In this document: positions 24,823 through 32,871 of the stretch, piece after piece
How the letters are laid out: each line of letters starts with the position of its first letter
Numbering within the stretch: the stretch's first letter is position 1
Source: UBA2882 sp045542735
GTDB taxonomy: Bacteria > Bacillota > Clostridia > Lachnospirales > Lachnospiraceae
Direction: 5' to 3'
Assembly (NCBI GenBank): GCA_045542735.1
Contig: JAZQLQ010000026.1
Location: forward strand, 124,001 to 188,000
DNA length: 64,000 bases
Notes under the pieces: model-generated
What the model was told of the DNA's origin: nothing
The model's input: only the letters and a program-made list of their open reading frames with translations
The model's database searches: none
Position numbers and translations under genes: made by a program

Positions 24823-26190
24823 ATGGCTAAGTTAGAAAAAAACCTGACAACGGGCAGTGTATGGAAGCAATTGGTACTATTTGCCATTCCGTTGTTTTTC
24901 AGTAATTTGATACAATCGATATACAGTGTGGCTGACATGATGATTGTCTCCCATTTTAGCGGGACCGCAGCGGTTTCCGGTGTTAATATCAGCAGTAATA
25001 TAATGGTTATTGTTATCAATCTGGCATCGGGAATTTCCACCGGAGGTATGGTGACGGTAGGAAGATTTTTGGGTGCAGGAAAGCGTGATAATATCAAAAA
25101 GGCCATTGGTACATTATTTATATCGCTGGCTGCGTTGGCTGTTGTAGTAACCGTTGGTTTATTGGCCTTTGCAAAACCGATTTTATACGCTTTAAACACA
25201 CCGCAGGAGGCGTATACAGATGCTTATTACTATCTGATTATTTGTGCCGCAGGAACGGTTTTTGTATTTGCATACAATGCATTAAGTGCTGTGATGCGTG
25301 GCATGGGAGACGGCAAGACACCACTGAAGTTTGTATTGGTATCAAGTATTGTCAATATCGTATTGGATTTAATTTTTATCCGGGGTTTCCACTGGGGAGC
25401 GGGAGGTGCCGCTCTCGCAACGGTTATCGCACAGGCGGTTTCGGTTATACTATGTGTAGGATATTTAATCAAACATAACTTTGTATTTGATTTCCGTTTA
25501 TCGTCCTTCTGCTTTGACAGGGATATGTTTAAAATGGTTATGAAGGTGGGCTTACCCAACGGCGTTCAGCTGATGATTACCAACTTTTCATTTCTGATTC
25601 TGTCTGCATTGGTAAATGAGATGGGTGGTGTGGCAGCCAGCGCGGCAGTAGGTATAGTCGGTAAGTTTAACGGATTTGCTATTTTACCTGAGGTAGCCAT
25701 TAACAATGCAGTATCCACCATGATTTCACAAAGTGTAGGTGCGGACAATCTAAAGCGAAGTAAACAGGCAGTAAAATATGGTTTTGGATTGTGCTCAGCA
25801 ATTAGTGTAGTTATATTTTTGATTGCCACCTGCTGCACCGAGCAGATATTTTTGCTTTTTGGAGCGGAAGCAGCGGTTGTAGAGCAGGGATGCATTTATA
25901 TGAAAGCGTTTTCTTATGAATATGTGGTTATACCCTTTATCATCGCATGTAATGCAGCATTCCTTGGAACCGGCAACGGATGGATTACTTTAATTGTGGA
26001 TATTTTCCCGGCATTTTTGGTAAGACTTCCCTTAGCGGTATATCTTGGTGTAATATTAGAGATGGGAATAGTTGGTGTGGCATGTGCTGTACCAAGTGCA
26101 TCCTTTGCGGGTGCTGTGATTGCTGTATCTTTCTATTTTGGAGGATATTGGAAGAAAGCATTTCATACGTCGGATATAAAAAGTAAATAA
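24823..26190 (+). CDS. MATE family efflux transporter
   Basis: The 455-aa protein has about twelve membrane helices and the MATE signatures LFAIPLFFSNLIQSIYSVAD, RGMGDGKTPL and a second-half LGTGNG loop. It belongs to the same DinF/NorM-like branch as the MATE gene at 7452 and probably exports small cationic compounds. The ATG at 24823 is preferred over 24802 because AAGGGGG lies 5 bp before it. A possible regulatory repeat overlaps the ribosome site. The gap of 31 bp to the dehydrogenase has no terminator, so read-through is possible. Confidence 0.85.
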   Translation: MAKLEKNLTTGSVWKQLVLFAIPLFFSNLIQSIYSVADMMIVSHFSGTAAVSGVNISSNIMVIVINLASGISTGGMVTVGRFLGAGKRDNIKKAIGTLFISLAALAVVVTVGLLAFAKPILYALNTPQEAYTDAYYYLIICAAGTVFVFAYNALSAVMRGMGDGKTPLKFVLVSSIVNIVLDLIFIRGFHWGAGGAALATVIAQAVSVILCVGYLIKHNFVFDFRLSSFCFDRDMFKMVMKVGLPNGVQLMITNFSFLILSALVNEMGGVAASAAVGIVGKFNGFAILPEVAINNAVSTMISQSVGADNLKRSKQAVKYGFGLCSAISVVIFLIATCCTEQIFLLFGAEAAVVEQGCIYMKAFSYEYVVIPFIIACNAAFLGTGNGWITLIVDIFPAFLVRLPLAVYLGVILEMGIVGVACAVPSASFAGAVIAVSFYFGGYWKKAFHTSDIKSK

Positions 26191-26221
26191 AATTATATAA
26201 AAAGAGAAGGGAGAAAAAACT

Positions 26222-27406
26222 ATGAACAACTTTAATTTTTACAGTCCTACTTATTTTGCATTCGGTAAGGACAAAGAGGCAGAGGCAGGGGCTTTGGTAA
26301 AGCGCTTTGGGGGAAGCCGTGTGCTGTTACATTTTGGAGGACAGTCCGCAAAGAAATCCGGTCTTTTGGATCGTGTTAAGACGTCCTTGGACAAAGAAGG
26401 CATTTACTATGCTGAGCTTGGTGGTGTTATGCCCAATCCCCGTAGTGGTTTAGTTTATGAGGGAATTGAGATTTGTAAAAAAGAAAATATTGATTTTATT
26501 TTAGCTGTTGGTGGTGGCAGCAGTATTGACTCGGCCAAAGCAATTGCCCTTGGTGCAGTTTATGAAGGTGATTTTTGGGATTTCTATGAAGGCAGTGCAA
26601 ATGCAACGGATGCGCTTCCTGTAGGAACCATTTTGACCATTGCGGCAGCAGGTAGTGAAGGCTCACCGGACTCCGTTATTACACAGGAAGACGGTATGTT
26701 AAAGAGAGGATATGGCAATGATGTGATCCGTCCCAAGTTCTCTATTTTAAATCCGGCGTTGACACAGACATTACCCGCATATCAGACAGCATGTGGCGCA
26801 ACAGATATCATTGCCCATGTATTTGAAAGATACTATACCAATACTGCAGAAGTTGAAGTGACAGACAGACTTTGTGAAGCAGTGGTACTTACTATGTTAA
26901 AGGAAGTACCCCGTGTTATTGCAGATCCCAACAATTATGATGCCAGAGCAAATATTATGTGGGCAGGAATGGTAGCACACAATAATGTAGTAGGTGTTGG
27001 TCGTGAGCAGGATTGGAACAGCCATGGTATCGAGCATGAATTATCGGCTTTATATGACTGTGCACATGGTGCAGGACTTGCTGTTATCATGCCGGCATGG
27101 ATGGAGTATGTGGCAGATCATCATGACTGTATGCGCATGGCGCAGATGGCTACACGTATCTTTGGTTGCCAGATGAATTTTGCAGATCCTAAATCAACTG
27201 CACTGGAAGGAATTAAAGCATTCCGTAGATTTTTGGTATCCATTGGTATGCCTATCAACTTTGAACAGCTTGGAGCAAAGGTTGAAGATATCCCTGCCTT
27301 GGTAGATAAATTTGGCATTGGTGACGGAAAGACAGGTGGCTATGTAGCACTTGATGCAGCAGCTGTTACTGAGATTTATGAGATTGCGGCAAGAGCAACG
27401 GTATAG
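26222..27406 (+). CDS. Iron-containing alcohol dehydrogenase (BdhA/YqhD-like)
   Basis: The 394-aa length and motifs match group III Fe-dependent dehydrogenases: GGGSSIDSAK for NAD(P) binding, ACGATDIIAHVFE, HGIEHELSA and DCAHGAGLAVIMPAW, which carry the Asp and three His metal ligands. The family reduces aldehydes such as butanal or methylglyoxal-type compounds, or oxidises alcohols. GAGAAGGGAG lies 8 bp before the ATG. It is followed after 29 bp by a ketopantoate-reductase-like gene and then by a GH3 glycosidase. The substrate is not determined. Confidence 0.88.
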   Translation: MNNFNFYSPTYFAFGKDKEAEAGALVKRFGGSRVLLHFGGQSAKKSGLLDRVKTSLDKEGIYYAELGGVMPNPRSGLVYEGIEICKKENIDFILAVGGGSSIDSAKAIALGAVYEGDFWDFYEGSANATDALPVGTILTIAAAGSEGSPDSVITQEDGMLKRGYGNDVIRPKFSILNPALTQTLPAYQTACGATDIIAHVFERYYTNTAEVEVTDRLCEAVVLTMLKEVPRVIADPNNYDARANIMWAGMVAHNNVVGVGREQDWNSHGIEHELSALYDCAHGAGLAVIMPAWMEYVADHHDCMRMAQMATRIFGCQMNFADPKSTALEGIKAFRRFLVSIGMPINFEQLGAKVEDIPALVDKFGIGDGKTGGYVALDAAAVTEIYEIAARATV

Positions 27407-27435
27407 TATTACGCAAGAAAAATGGAGAAATTAAC

Positions 27436-28356
27436 ATGAAGAAAATTGAAAAAACTGCCATTGTAGGTATGGGTGCCTTGGGACTCTTATACGGTGACCA
27501 TATCGCAAAAAAACTGGGAAATGATGCAGTGACTTTTGTTATGGATAAGGAAAGAGTTGAGAAATATAAGGACGCAGACTTTACCATTAACGGAAAATCT
27601 GTAAAGTTTCAGGTGACGGCGGCAGAGGATGCCACACCGGTAGATTTGCTGATTGTAGCGGTAAAGTATACCGGATTGAAAGCTTCCTTGGATGTGATGA
27701 AGAACTGTATTGATGAAAATACCACCATTATATCCGTGCTTAACGGTATTTCCAGTGAGGAAATCATTGGTGAACGCTATGGTATGGACAATATTGTGTA
27801 TACGGTAGCACAGGGCATGGATGCCATGAAGTTTGGCAACAGCTTAAACTTCACACAGATGGGTGCTTTACACATCGGAGCATTAAAAGGACAGGATAGT
27901 ACACATGCAGACAGAGTCAGAGCATATTTTGATGAGATTGAAATGCCCTATGTGTGGGAAGAAGATATCCTTTATCGTATGTGGAGTAAATTTATGCTCA
28001 ACGTAGGTGTGAATCAGACTTGTATGGTATATGAGACCAATTATGCAGGTGCTTGTGCCAAAGGTGATGCCAACCGTACCATGATTGCAGCCATGCGCGA
28101 AGTAGTAGCCATTGCTAACGCAAAGGGGATTGCCCTGGGTGAAAAAGAAATTAATCAGTATGTAAATATATTGAAAACTTTGAGCCCTGAAGGAGTACCA
28201 TCCATGGCTCAGGACCGCATCAACAAAAAAGCATCCGAAGTAGAAATGTTTGCCGGTGATGTGATAAAAATTGCAGCAGAATATGGCATTTATGTACCGG
28301 AAAATGTATTTTTATATGATAAAGTAGCGGAGATTGAGAGTGCTTATGTTAAATAA
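27436..28356 (+). CDS. Ketopantoate reductase (ApbA/PanE) family protein
   Basis: The 306-aa protein starts with the dinucleotide-binding motif GMGALGLLYG, has VAVKYTG and NGISSEE blocks, and the C-terminal helical half with KFMLNVGVNQTC, where Lys and Asn match the family's catalytic positions. PanE reduces 2-dehydropantoate to pantoate with NADPH for coenzyme A synthesis. Many paralogues act on other 2-keto acids, and no panB/panC gene is near, so the exact reaction is open. Its 3' end overlaps the next gene by 11 bp, showing cotranslation with the GH3 enzyme. Confidence 0.82.
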   Translation: MKKIEKTAIVGMGALGLLYGDHIAKKLGNDAVTFVMDKERVEKYKDADFTINGKSVKFQVTAAEDATPVDLLIVAVKYTGLKASLDVMKNCIDENTTIISVLNGISSEEIIGERYGMDNIVYTVAQGMDAMKFGNSLNFTQMGALHIGALKGQDSTHADRVRAYFDEIEMPYVWEEDILYRMWSKFMLNVGVNQTCMVYETNYAGACAKGDANRTMIAAMREVVAIANAKGIALGEKEINQYVNILKTLSPEGVPSMAQDRINKKASEVEMFAGDVIKIAAEYGIYVPENVFLYDKVAEIESAYVK

Positions 28357-30682
28357 GTTAAAAGAACTGACATTAGAAGAAAAAGCGAGACTGGTCTGCG
28401 GTGCCACTTTTTTTGGCATGGCGGACCTTCCGCGTCTGGGGATTCCCCGTATGCAATTGTTGGACGGCGGAACCGGTATGAATTTTGAGCAGCTCTTTGG
28501 CGATATGGCAGATTTGCATGAGTTGAAGGTAGACAGTACCAACGGGATGGTTGGCTCTACGGTATTGATGCATGTCATCGACTATTACTTTGAGCCGGAA
28601 AAATTAAATGAAGAAGAATGTAAGCTTCGTGCATGGATTCAGGAGCATCTGGAACAAAATTTAAAGGGTGTATCCTATGCACCGGGATGTTTTCCTCCGG
28701 GAATTTTGTTGGGTGCCACATGGGACCCTGAGGTTATTTATGCTGTAGGTGAGGCGCTGGGAAAAGAAGCCAATCTCTACGGTGTCCATGTATTGCTTGG
28801 GACACCTAATGTCAACATACACAGAGATCCCTTAAACGGAAGATTGTTTGAGGGCTATTCCGAAGATCCTTGTCTGGTTAGTAAATTGGCACCGGAGCTG
28901 GTAAAGGGCGTGCAAAAGTATGGTGTGGCGGCAAATGTAAAGCATTTTGCAGCCAATAATCAGGAAACCAACCGTGTAGGAATCAATGAATGGATATCTG
29001 AAAGGGTGTTAGAGGAAATATATCTGCCCGGATTTAAAGCCTGTGTGCAGGAAGGAAAGGTACAGACCGTTATGAGCGCTTACAACCGCATTAACGGTGT
29101 GCCTTGTACAGAAAACCATTGGTTGCTTACAGAAGAATTGCGTGATAACTGGGGCTTTGACGGAGTGGTGCTTTCTGATTGGGGAGCGGTTTATCATCCG
29201 GCAGAGGCGTTAGCAGCGGGTAATGATCTTGCTATGCCGGGACCTATTGACCCACAGCCTGTCATAGAGGCGGTAAGAAATGGAAAATTGAAGGAAGAAG
29301 AACTGGATCTGGCAGTGAAAAGACTTCTTAAAATGATTGATTGGATTGTCATGAATTTCCGTAAAGAAGCATTTACACAGCAGGAAGTAGAAGAAATGCG
29401 TGTATTTACTGATCAAGCTGCGTATGATGCTGCTGCGTCCGGTATTGTCCTTTTGGAAAATCAAGGTATATTCCCCTTGAAGCAAGGTCAGAAGATTGCC
29501 CTTGTTGGCAGTGGTGCAGAAAAGCTTTTGGAATGCGGAACCGGCAGTGCAGGTATCACCACTAACCGTACTACAAGCTTATATGAGTGTTTAAAAGAAC
29601 AATTAGGCAATGACAACGTATATTTGAATGAGATTCCTTTCGATACCGATGTGGTGTTGTGCATCAGTCGCATGGGAGGAATGGAAGGAAATGACCGTAA
29701 GGACTTGCAACTTCCGGCAGAAGACATGGAACTGCTCAAACAGTTACAGGGTAAGACTGTGGGATTGTTGCTTAATACTTGCGGCCCCGTAGACTTATCT
29801 GCATTGGACCGTCATACGGTAAAAGGCGTGTTTGCCATGTTTTTACCGGGCATGGAAGGTGGTCATGCTATGGCTGATATCCTAACCGGCAAGGTAAACC
29901 CTTCCGGTAAGCTACCGCTTACGTTCCCTGTGCGATACGAGGATACACCCACCTACTTAAACTTCCCGGGAGATGGTTACGAAGTTAATTATGGTGAAGG
30001 TATTTATGTCGGTTACCGTTACTATGATAAAAAGAAGATAAAACCTTTGTATCCCTTTGGTTATGGTATGTCATATACCACATTTGACGTAGATAATCTT
30101 TGTGTGAAAAATGCAGGAAAAGAAGAACTGACTACGTCAGATGGCATTGCATTTTCTGTAGACCTGACCAATACCGGAGACAGAGCCGGAGCAGAGGTTG
30201 TCCAGATTTATATCAGAGACAGTGAGTCTACCTTAGCAAAACCTGTGAAGGAATTGAAAGCTTTCCAAAAGGTATTTTTAAAAGCAGGAGAAAAGAAGAC
30301 TTTGGATTTTGCTCTTTCCAAAGAAGATTTGGCATCTTATGACGGAGACCGCAAGGAGTGGATTGCCGAGGAAGGATATTATGAAGTATTGGTAGCCATT
30401 TCCTCTGCCGAGGAAGATGTTAAGGCAGGCTTCCGTTTTTATCTGGAAGGCAAGACTCCCTATAGCTATGGTATGAATTCTACCGTCAAAACTATTTATG
30501 AGCATCCGCAGTTAAAAGAGTTGGCGTTTAAGCTGTGGGAGACTGAAGGATGGGATAAGGGAATCCTTGAGAGTAATTATCAATATACCAACAATAAACT
30601 GCTCATTGATATTGTGCCGGATAAAGAAGCAGAAGCAATAAAAATATTTGCCGAAAAAGCCGGATGTGTGAAGAAGATGTAG
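28346..30682 (+). CDS. GH3 family beta-glucosidase
   Basis: The 778-aa enzyme has no signal peptide and should act in the cytoplasm on imported beta-glucosides or oligosaccharides. Domain order: N-terminal TIM barrel with KHFAANNQET and the nucleophile Asp278 in LSDWG; a C-terminal alpha/beta sandwich (about 350-560); and a fibronectin-III-like domain (about 590-690) with the usual GDRAGAEVVQIYI strand. A helical tail closes the protein. The ATG at 28346 is chosen; the TTG at 28334 adds four residues. It is the last gene of the dehydrogenase/PanE/GH3 row and ends in a strong terminator. Confidence 0.9.
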   Translation: MLNKLKELTLEEKARLVCGATFFGMADLPRLGIPRMQLLDGGTGMNFEQLFGDMADLHELKVDSTNGMVGSTVLMHVIDYYFEPEKLNEEECKLRAWIQEHLEQNLKGVSYAPGCFPPGILLGATWDPEVIYAVGEALGKEANLYGVHVLLGTPNVNIHRDPLNGRLFEGYSEDPCLVSKLAPELVKGVQKYGVAANVKHFAANNQETNRVGINEWISERVLEEIYLPGFKACVQEGKVQTVMSAYNRINGVPCTENHWLLTEELRDNWGFDGVVLSDWGAVYHPAEALAAGNDLAMPGPIDPQPVIEAVRNGKLKEEELDLAVKRLLKMIDWIVMNFRKEAFTQQEVEEMRVFTDQAAYDAAASGIVLLENQGIFPLKQGQKIALVGSGAEKLLECGTGSAGITTNRTTSLYECLKEQLGNDNVYLNEIPFDTDVVLCISRMGGMEGNDRKDLQLPAEDMELLKQLQGKTVGLLLNTCGPVDLSALDRHTVKGVFAMFLPGMEGGHAMADILTGKVNPSGKLPLTFPVRYEDTPTYLNFPGDGYEVNYGEGIYVGYRYYDKKKIKPLYPFGYGMSYTTFDVDNLCVKNAGKEELTTSDGIAFSVDLTNTGDRAGAEVVQIYIRDSESTLAKPVKELKAFQKVFLKAGEKKTLDFALSKEDLASYDGDRKEWIAEEGYYEVLVAISSAEEDVKAGFRFYLEGKTPYSYGMNSTVKTIYEHPQLKELAFKLWETEGWDKGILESNYQYTNNKLLIDIVPDKEAEAIKIFAEKAGCVKKM

Positions 30683-30685
30683 TAT

Positions 30686-30718
30686 AAAAAGCTTGTCGTT
30701 TAGGCGACAAGCTTTTTT
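30686..30718 (+). terminator. Terminator after the GH3 gene
   Basis: AAAAAGCTTGTCG pairs with CGACAAGCTTTTT around a 6-nt loop and ends in a T run. Confidence 0.93.
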
Positions 30719-30767
30719 GTTAAAAGTGCACAGAATTACCCTTATAAAATAACTAAAAAATGGGGGT

Positions 30768-30795
30768 TGATTTGCGAAAAAACGCATATTAAAAT
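30768..30795 (+). promoter_or_regulatory. Promoter of the holin-like toxin gene
   Basis: TTGATT (30768-30773), a 16-bp spacer and TAAAAT (30790-30795) lie about 70 bp before the toxin ATG, leaving a leader of roughly 60 nt. Confidence 0.6.
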
Positions 30796-30805
30796 TTTGA
30801 TACGG

Positions 30806-30834
30806 AGCAATCGTGTACAAGGTGGTAGCCTCCC
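30806..30834 (+). repeat. Toxin-leader copy of a diverged inverted repeat
   Basis: This 29-bp segment in the toxin leader (AGCAA...CAAGGTGGTAGCC...CCC) is repeated in inverted orientation at 31010-31040. By hand alignment 23 of 31 columns match. It includes the CCTCCC arm that masks the toxin ribosome site. Confidence 0.65.
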
Positions 30835-30855
30835 GAGCTAGGGATAGAAGGGAGG
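30829..30855 (+). promoter_or_regulatory. Hairpin masking the toxin Shine-Dalgarno
   Basis: CCTCCC (30829-30834) is complementary to GGGAGG (30850-30855), the ribosome site 8 bp before the toxin ATG, with a 15-nt loop. Masking of the ribosome site by an upstream arm is a known feature of type I toxin mRNAs. Confidence 0.7.
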
Positions 30856-30863
30856 TGGTGCAA

Positions 30864-30959
30864 ATGAGTTCATATGAAGCAATATCATTAATGATAGCGT
30901 TTGGAATGTTAATCGTAGCACTGCTTACCTACATAGATAGGACTAATAAGCGAAAATAA
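30864..30959 (+). CDS. Putative holin-like toxin (type I toxin-antitoxin), 31 aa
   Basis: The frame encodes a 31-residue peptide opening with MSSYEAISLMIAFG, then one membrane helix (about 8-23) and a basic tail TNKRK. Length, the S-x-YE-A-xSLMI-FG opening and the charged end match the putative holin-like toxin (Hol-Tox) family of Firmicutes, whose members insert in the membrane when overexpressed. A strong GGGAGG precedes the ATG but is paired with an upstream arm. Convergent promoters, a shared terminator and a matching antisense RNA on the other strand complete a type I toxin-antitoxin arrangement. Confidence 0.8.
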   Translation: MSSYEAISLMIAFGMLIVALLTYIDRTNKRK

Positions 30960-30960
30960 A

Positions 30961-30997
30961 AAAGCCACTCTTGTCTTTAGCCGGACGAGTGACTTTT
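30961..30997. terminator. Shared bidirectional terminator of toxin mRNA and antitoxin RNA
   Basis: AAAGCCACTC-TT-GTC pairs with GAC-GAGTGACTTTT around an 8-nt loop. A T run lies at the end in both directions (TTTT on the plus strand, at least six T on the minus strand), so both RNAs can end here and overlap across the stem. Confidence 0.78.
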
Positions 30998-31047
30998 AAA
31001 GTTAACTAAGGGAAGGCTAACCACTTTGAGGGCGGTTGCTTCTTCTT
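30962..31047 (-). ncRNA. Predicted type I antitoxin RNA
   Basis: From the minus-strand promoter at 31054-31082, transcription should start near 31047 and end at the shared terminator, giving about 85 nt. The RNA is complementary to the toxin mRNA 3' end across the terminator stem. In addition its segment AGCCTTCCCTT can pair with AAGGGAGG, the toxin ribosome site, with a one-base bulge. Its 5' half is a diverged copy of the toxin leader. The ends are predictions. Confidence 0.6.
31010..31040 (-). repeat. Antitoxin-side copy of the leader repeat
   Basis: Read on the minus strand, this 31-bp segment (AGCAA...CAAAGTGGTTAGCC...CCC) matches the toxin leader at 30806-30834, so the antitoxin RNA carries the same masking sequence as the toxin mRNA leader. 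Confidence 0.65.
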
Positions 31048-31053
31048 ATGACT

Positions 31054-31082
31054 ATGTTACCATGTCATTATTGGAACTGCAA
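31054..31082 (-). promoter_or_regulatory. Promoter of the antitoxin RNA
   Basis: On the minus strand TTGCAG (31077-31082), 17 bp, then TAACAT (31054-31059) preceded by TGG, an extended -10. Confidence 0.65.
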
Positions 31083-31109
31083 GTCTTATCTTAAATAAAT
31101 TCCGGTATA

Positions 31110-32003
31110 TCAAATACTCAACTGTTCAAAGAAATCTTCTGTCATCAGTTGGGTATCTTTATAGTTAATCAGCATGGCAACCGCCTGAGTAGCACCTACC
31201 CGGTTGCAGTCGGCAATACAGTTATCTATATTGTCTGCAGTTATACAGGACATGTCCAGGATTAGCTGGAGGTAACCACAGTCTTCCAGATATGGCACGG
31301 AGAGCATACAATCCCATACACCGGTATCGAAATGATTTTGAAGGTAATCTTGATAAATCAGTTTATGAGAATCGTTTAAAGCGTTTGGAAAGCGTAGGCG
31401 GCGTAAGGAAAGTGCTGCCTTTTCCAGACGCTTTTTTTGTACATATTTGGGATGCTGGGTAGCCATGACATCTTCATCCTCAAACCAGCCAAGATATACC
31501 GGTTCAAATCCATCATCATCTGGACGCTCGAGAAAACGGCAAATCGCATCATCCAACTCATGATACCACCCATTGCTTCCTGCATCTTCAAAACGGAATA
31601 ATAAGGTATTTTTTAAAGCCATATATACAGATGCCATATAAAAGGGCAGGTTGGTGTCATCCTTGTTTTTACCGGATATACGGATCTCTGATAGAGAAGG
31701 ACAATCCATAAAAATCTGCTTGCCAAGGACAAGGTCATTGGAGGGGAGAGTAATCGCCTGTAAACCGGACATATGAGCAAATGCCCAATCGCCAATATCG
31801 GTAATAGAATCAGGTAACACCAAATGTGAGATATTCTTTTTACCAAGAAATGCTCTGGAGGCTATGGTAGTAACAGGCAAATTCTCTATCATATCAGGGA
31901 CAGAGAGATAGTGTTCGTTTCCTTCATAGGATAAAATGGTGACAGAGTCGCTATTTAGTTTATATGAAAAAGCCCCATCGGCAGTAAAAAAATTGTTTTC
32001 CAT
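31110..32003 (-). CDS. Leucine-rich repeat protein (BspA-like LRR_5)
   Basis: The 297-aa protein has no signal peptide or membrane helix. After a short N-terminal strand region it shows BspA/LRR_5-type repeats of about 23 residues: VTTIASRAFLGKKNISHLVLP, then DSITDIGDWAFAHMSGLQAITLP, then VLGKQIFMDCPSLSEIRI. The C-terminal 150 residues are helical and not recognised. LRR_5 domains mediate protein binding; an intracellular copy with a helical tail is less common than the surface-exposed form. TTAGGAATG precedes the ATG. No terminator is visible after the stop. Confidence 0.75.
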   Translation of the reverse strand: MENNFFTADGAFSYKLNSDSVTILSYEGNEHYLSVPDMIENLPVTTIASRAFLGKKNISHLVLPDSITDIGDWAFAHMSGLQAITLPSNDLVLGKQIFMDCPSLSEIRISGKNKDDTNLPFYMASVYMALKNTLLFRFEDAGSNGWYHELDDAICRFLERPDDDGFEPVYLGWFEDEDVMATQHPKYVQKKRLEKAALSLRRLRFPNALNDSHKLIYQDYLQNHFDTGVWDCMLSVPYLEDCGYLQLILDMSCITADNIDNCIADCNRVGATQAVAMLINYKDTQLMTEDFFEQLSI

Positions 32004-32042
32004 AATTCATTCCTAAATGATTGTTAAAAATATTTCTCTTGC

Positions 32043-32051
32043 AGTATAACA
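32043..32051 (-). promoter_or_regulatory. Extended -10 candidate for the LRR gene
   Basis: On the minus strand TGT precedes TATACT, 39 bp before the start codon. It is divergent from, and close to, the DUF554 promoter at 32062-32090. Confidence 0.45.
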
Positions 32052-32061
32052 CAATCTGCTA

Positions 32062-32090
32062 TTGAATAATGAAAGATTTTTGAATAAAAT
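32062..32090 (+). promoter_or_regulatory. Promoter of the DUF554 gene
   Basis: TTGAAT (32062-32067), 17 bp, then TAAAAT (32085-32090), 44 bp before the ATG. Confidence 0.6.
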
Positions 32091-32134
32091 GGAAAAGGAA
32101 TGTATCATCAACCAATAGGATAAAGGATAGAATT

Positions 32135-32815
32135 ATGTTAGGAACTATTGTAAATACAGGCACGATTCTAATCGGTAGCATTGCCGGTAGTATCATAAAA
32201 AAAGGAATTAAAGAAGAATATAAGGATGCTCTATTCAATGCCATGGGCCTGGCGGCAACCGGATTAGGCATTAATGCTGTAGTACAAAATATGCCAAAGA
32301 GCGAGTATCCGGTATTGTTTATTGTAGCCCTGGCGCTGGGAAGTCTGCTTGGCACCGTACTCAATATTGATGGAAGATTTCACAAGTTGACTGAACGTTT
32401 TTCGGGAAAAAGCCGTCTTGGAGAGGGACTTTCCACAGGTATTTTACTTTTTTGTATTGGTACACTTTCTATCTTGGGACCAATCAATAGTGCACTTTAT
32501 GGAGATAATACCTATCTGTTTACCAATGCCACCTTGGATTTGGTCACATCCTGTGTGTTAGCGTCCGCTTACGGAATGGGTATTGCCCTTTGTGCAGTAG
32601 TTCTTTTCCTGTGGCAGGGAGCTATCTTTTTGCTGGCTTGTCTGGTGGGAGATTTCATGAGCGTGCCTATGATGACGGAGATATCCATTGTGGGAGGGTT
32701 TCTAATTGCAAGCTCCGGCATTTCTATTTTAAAAATAAAGGAAATTAAGACCTTAAATATGTTACCGTGCCTTTTAGTGCCGGTGGTGTTTTTTATAATC
32801 ATTGGAATGATTTAG
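32135..32815 (+). CDS. DUF554 family membrane protein
   Basis: The 226-aa protein has about six or seven hydrophobic segments and the DUF554 (YdfK/YqgA) patterns GTIVNTGTILIGSIAGSIIKKG at the start, GLAATGLGINAV, and ILLFCIGTLSILGPINSALYGDN in the middle. The family has no settled function; it is an inner-membrane protein found in many bacteria. AAGGATAG lies before the ATG. The gene has its own promoter and is divergent from the LRR gene. Nearby genes give no clue to role. Confidence 0.85.
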   Translation: MLGTIVNTGTILIGSIAGSIIKKGIKEEYKDALFNAMGLAATGLGINAVVQNMPKSEYPVLFIVALALGSLLGTVLNIDGRFHKLTERFSGKSRLGEGLSTGILLFCIGTLSILGPINSALYGDNTYLFTNATLDLVTSCVLASAYGMGIALCAVVLFLWQGAIFLLACLVGDFMSVPMMTEISIVGGFLIASSGISILKIKEIKTLNMLPCLLVPVVFFIIIGMI

Positions 32816-32871
32816 GTAAAAACAATTTTTTTGCATATGCTATATTGGCAACATTTTAAAAGGAGTACATT

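Noticed and set aside
24823..26190. Start at 24802 for the second MATE protein
   Set aside because: It would place the clear ribosome site AAGGGGG inside the coding region; 24823 is better placed.
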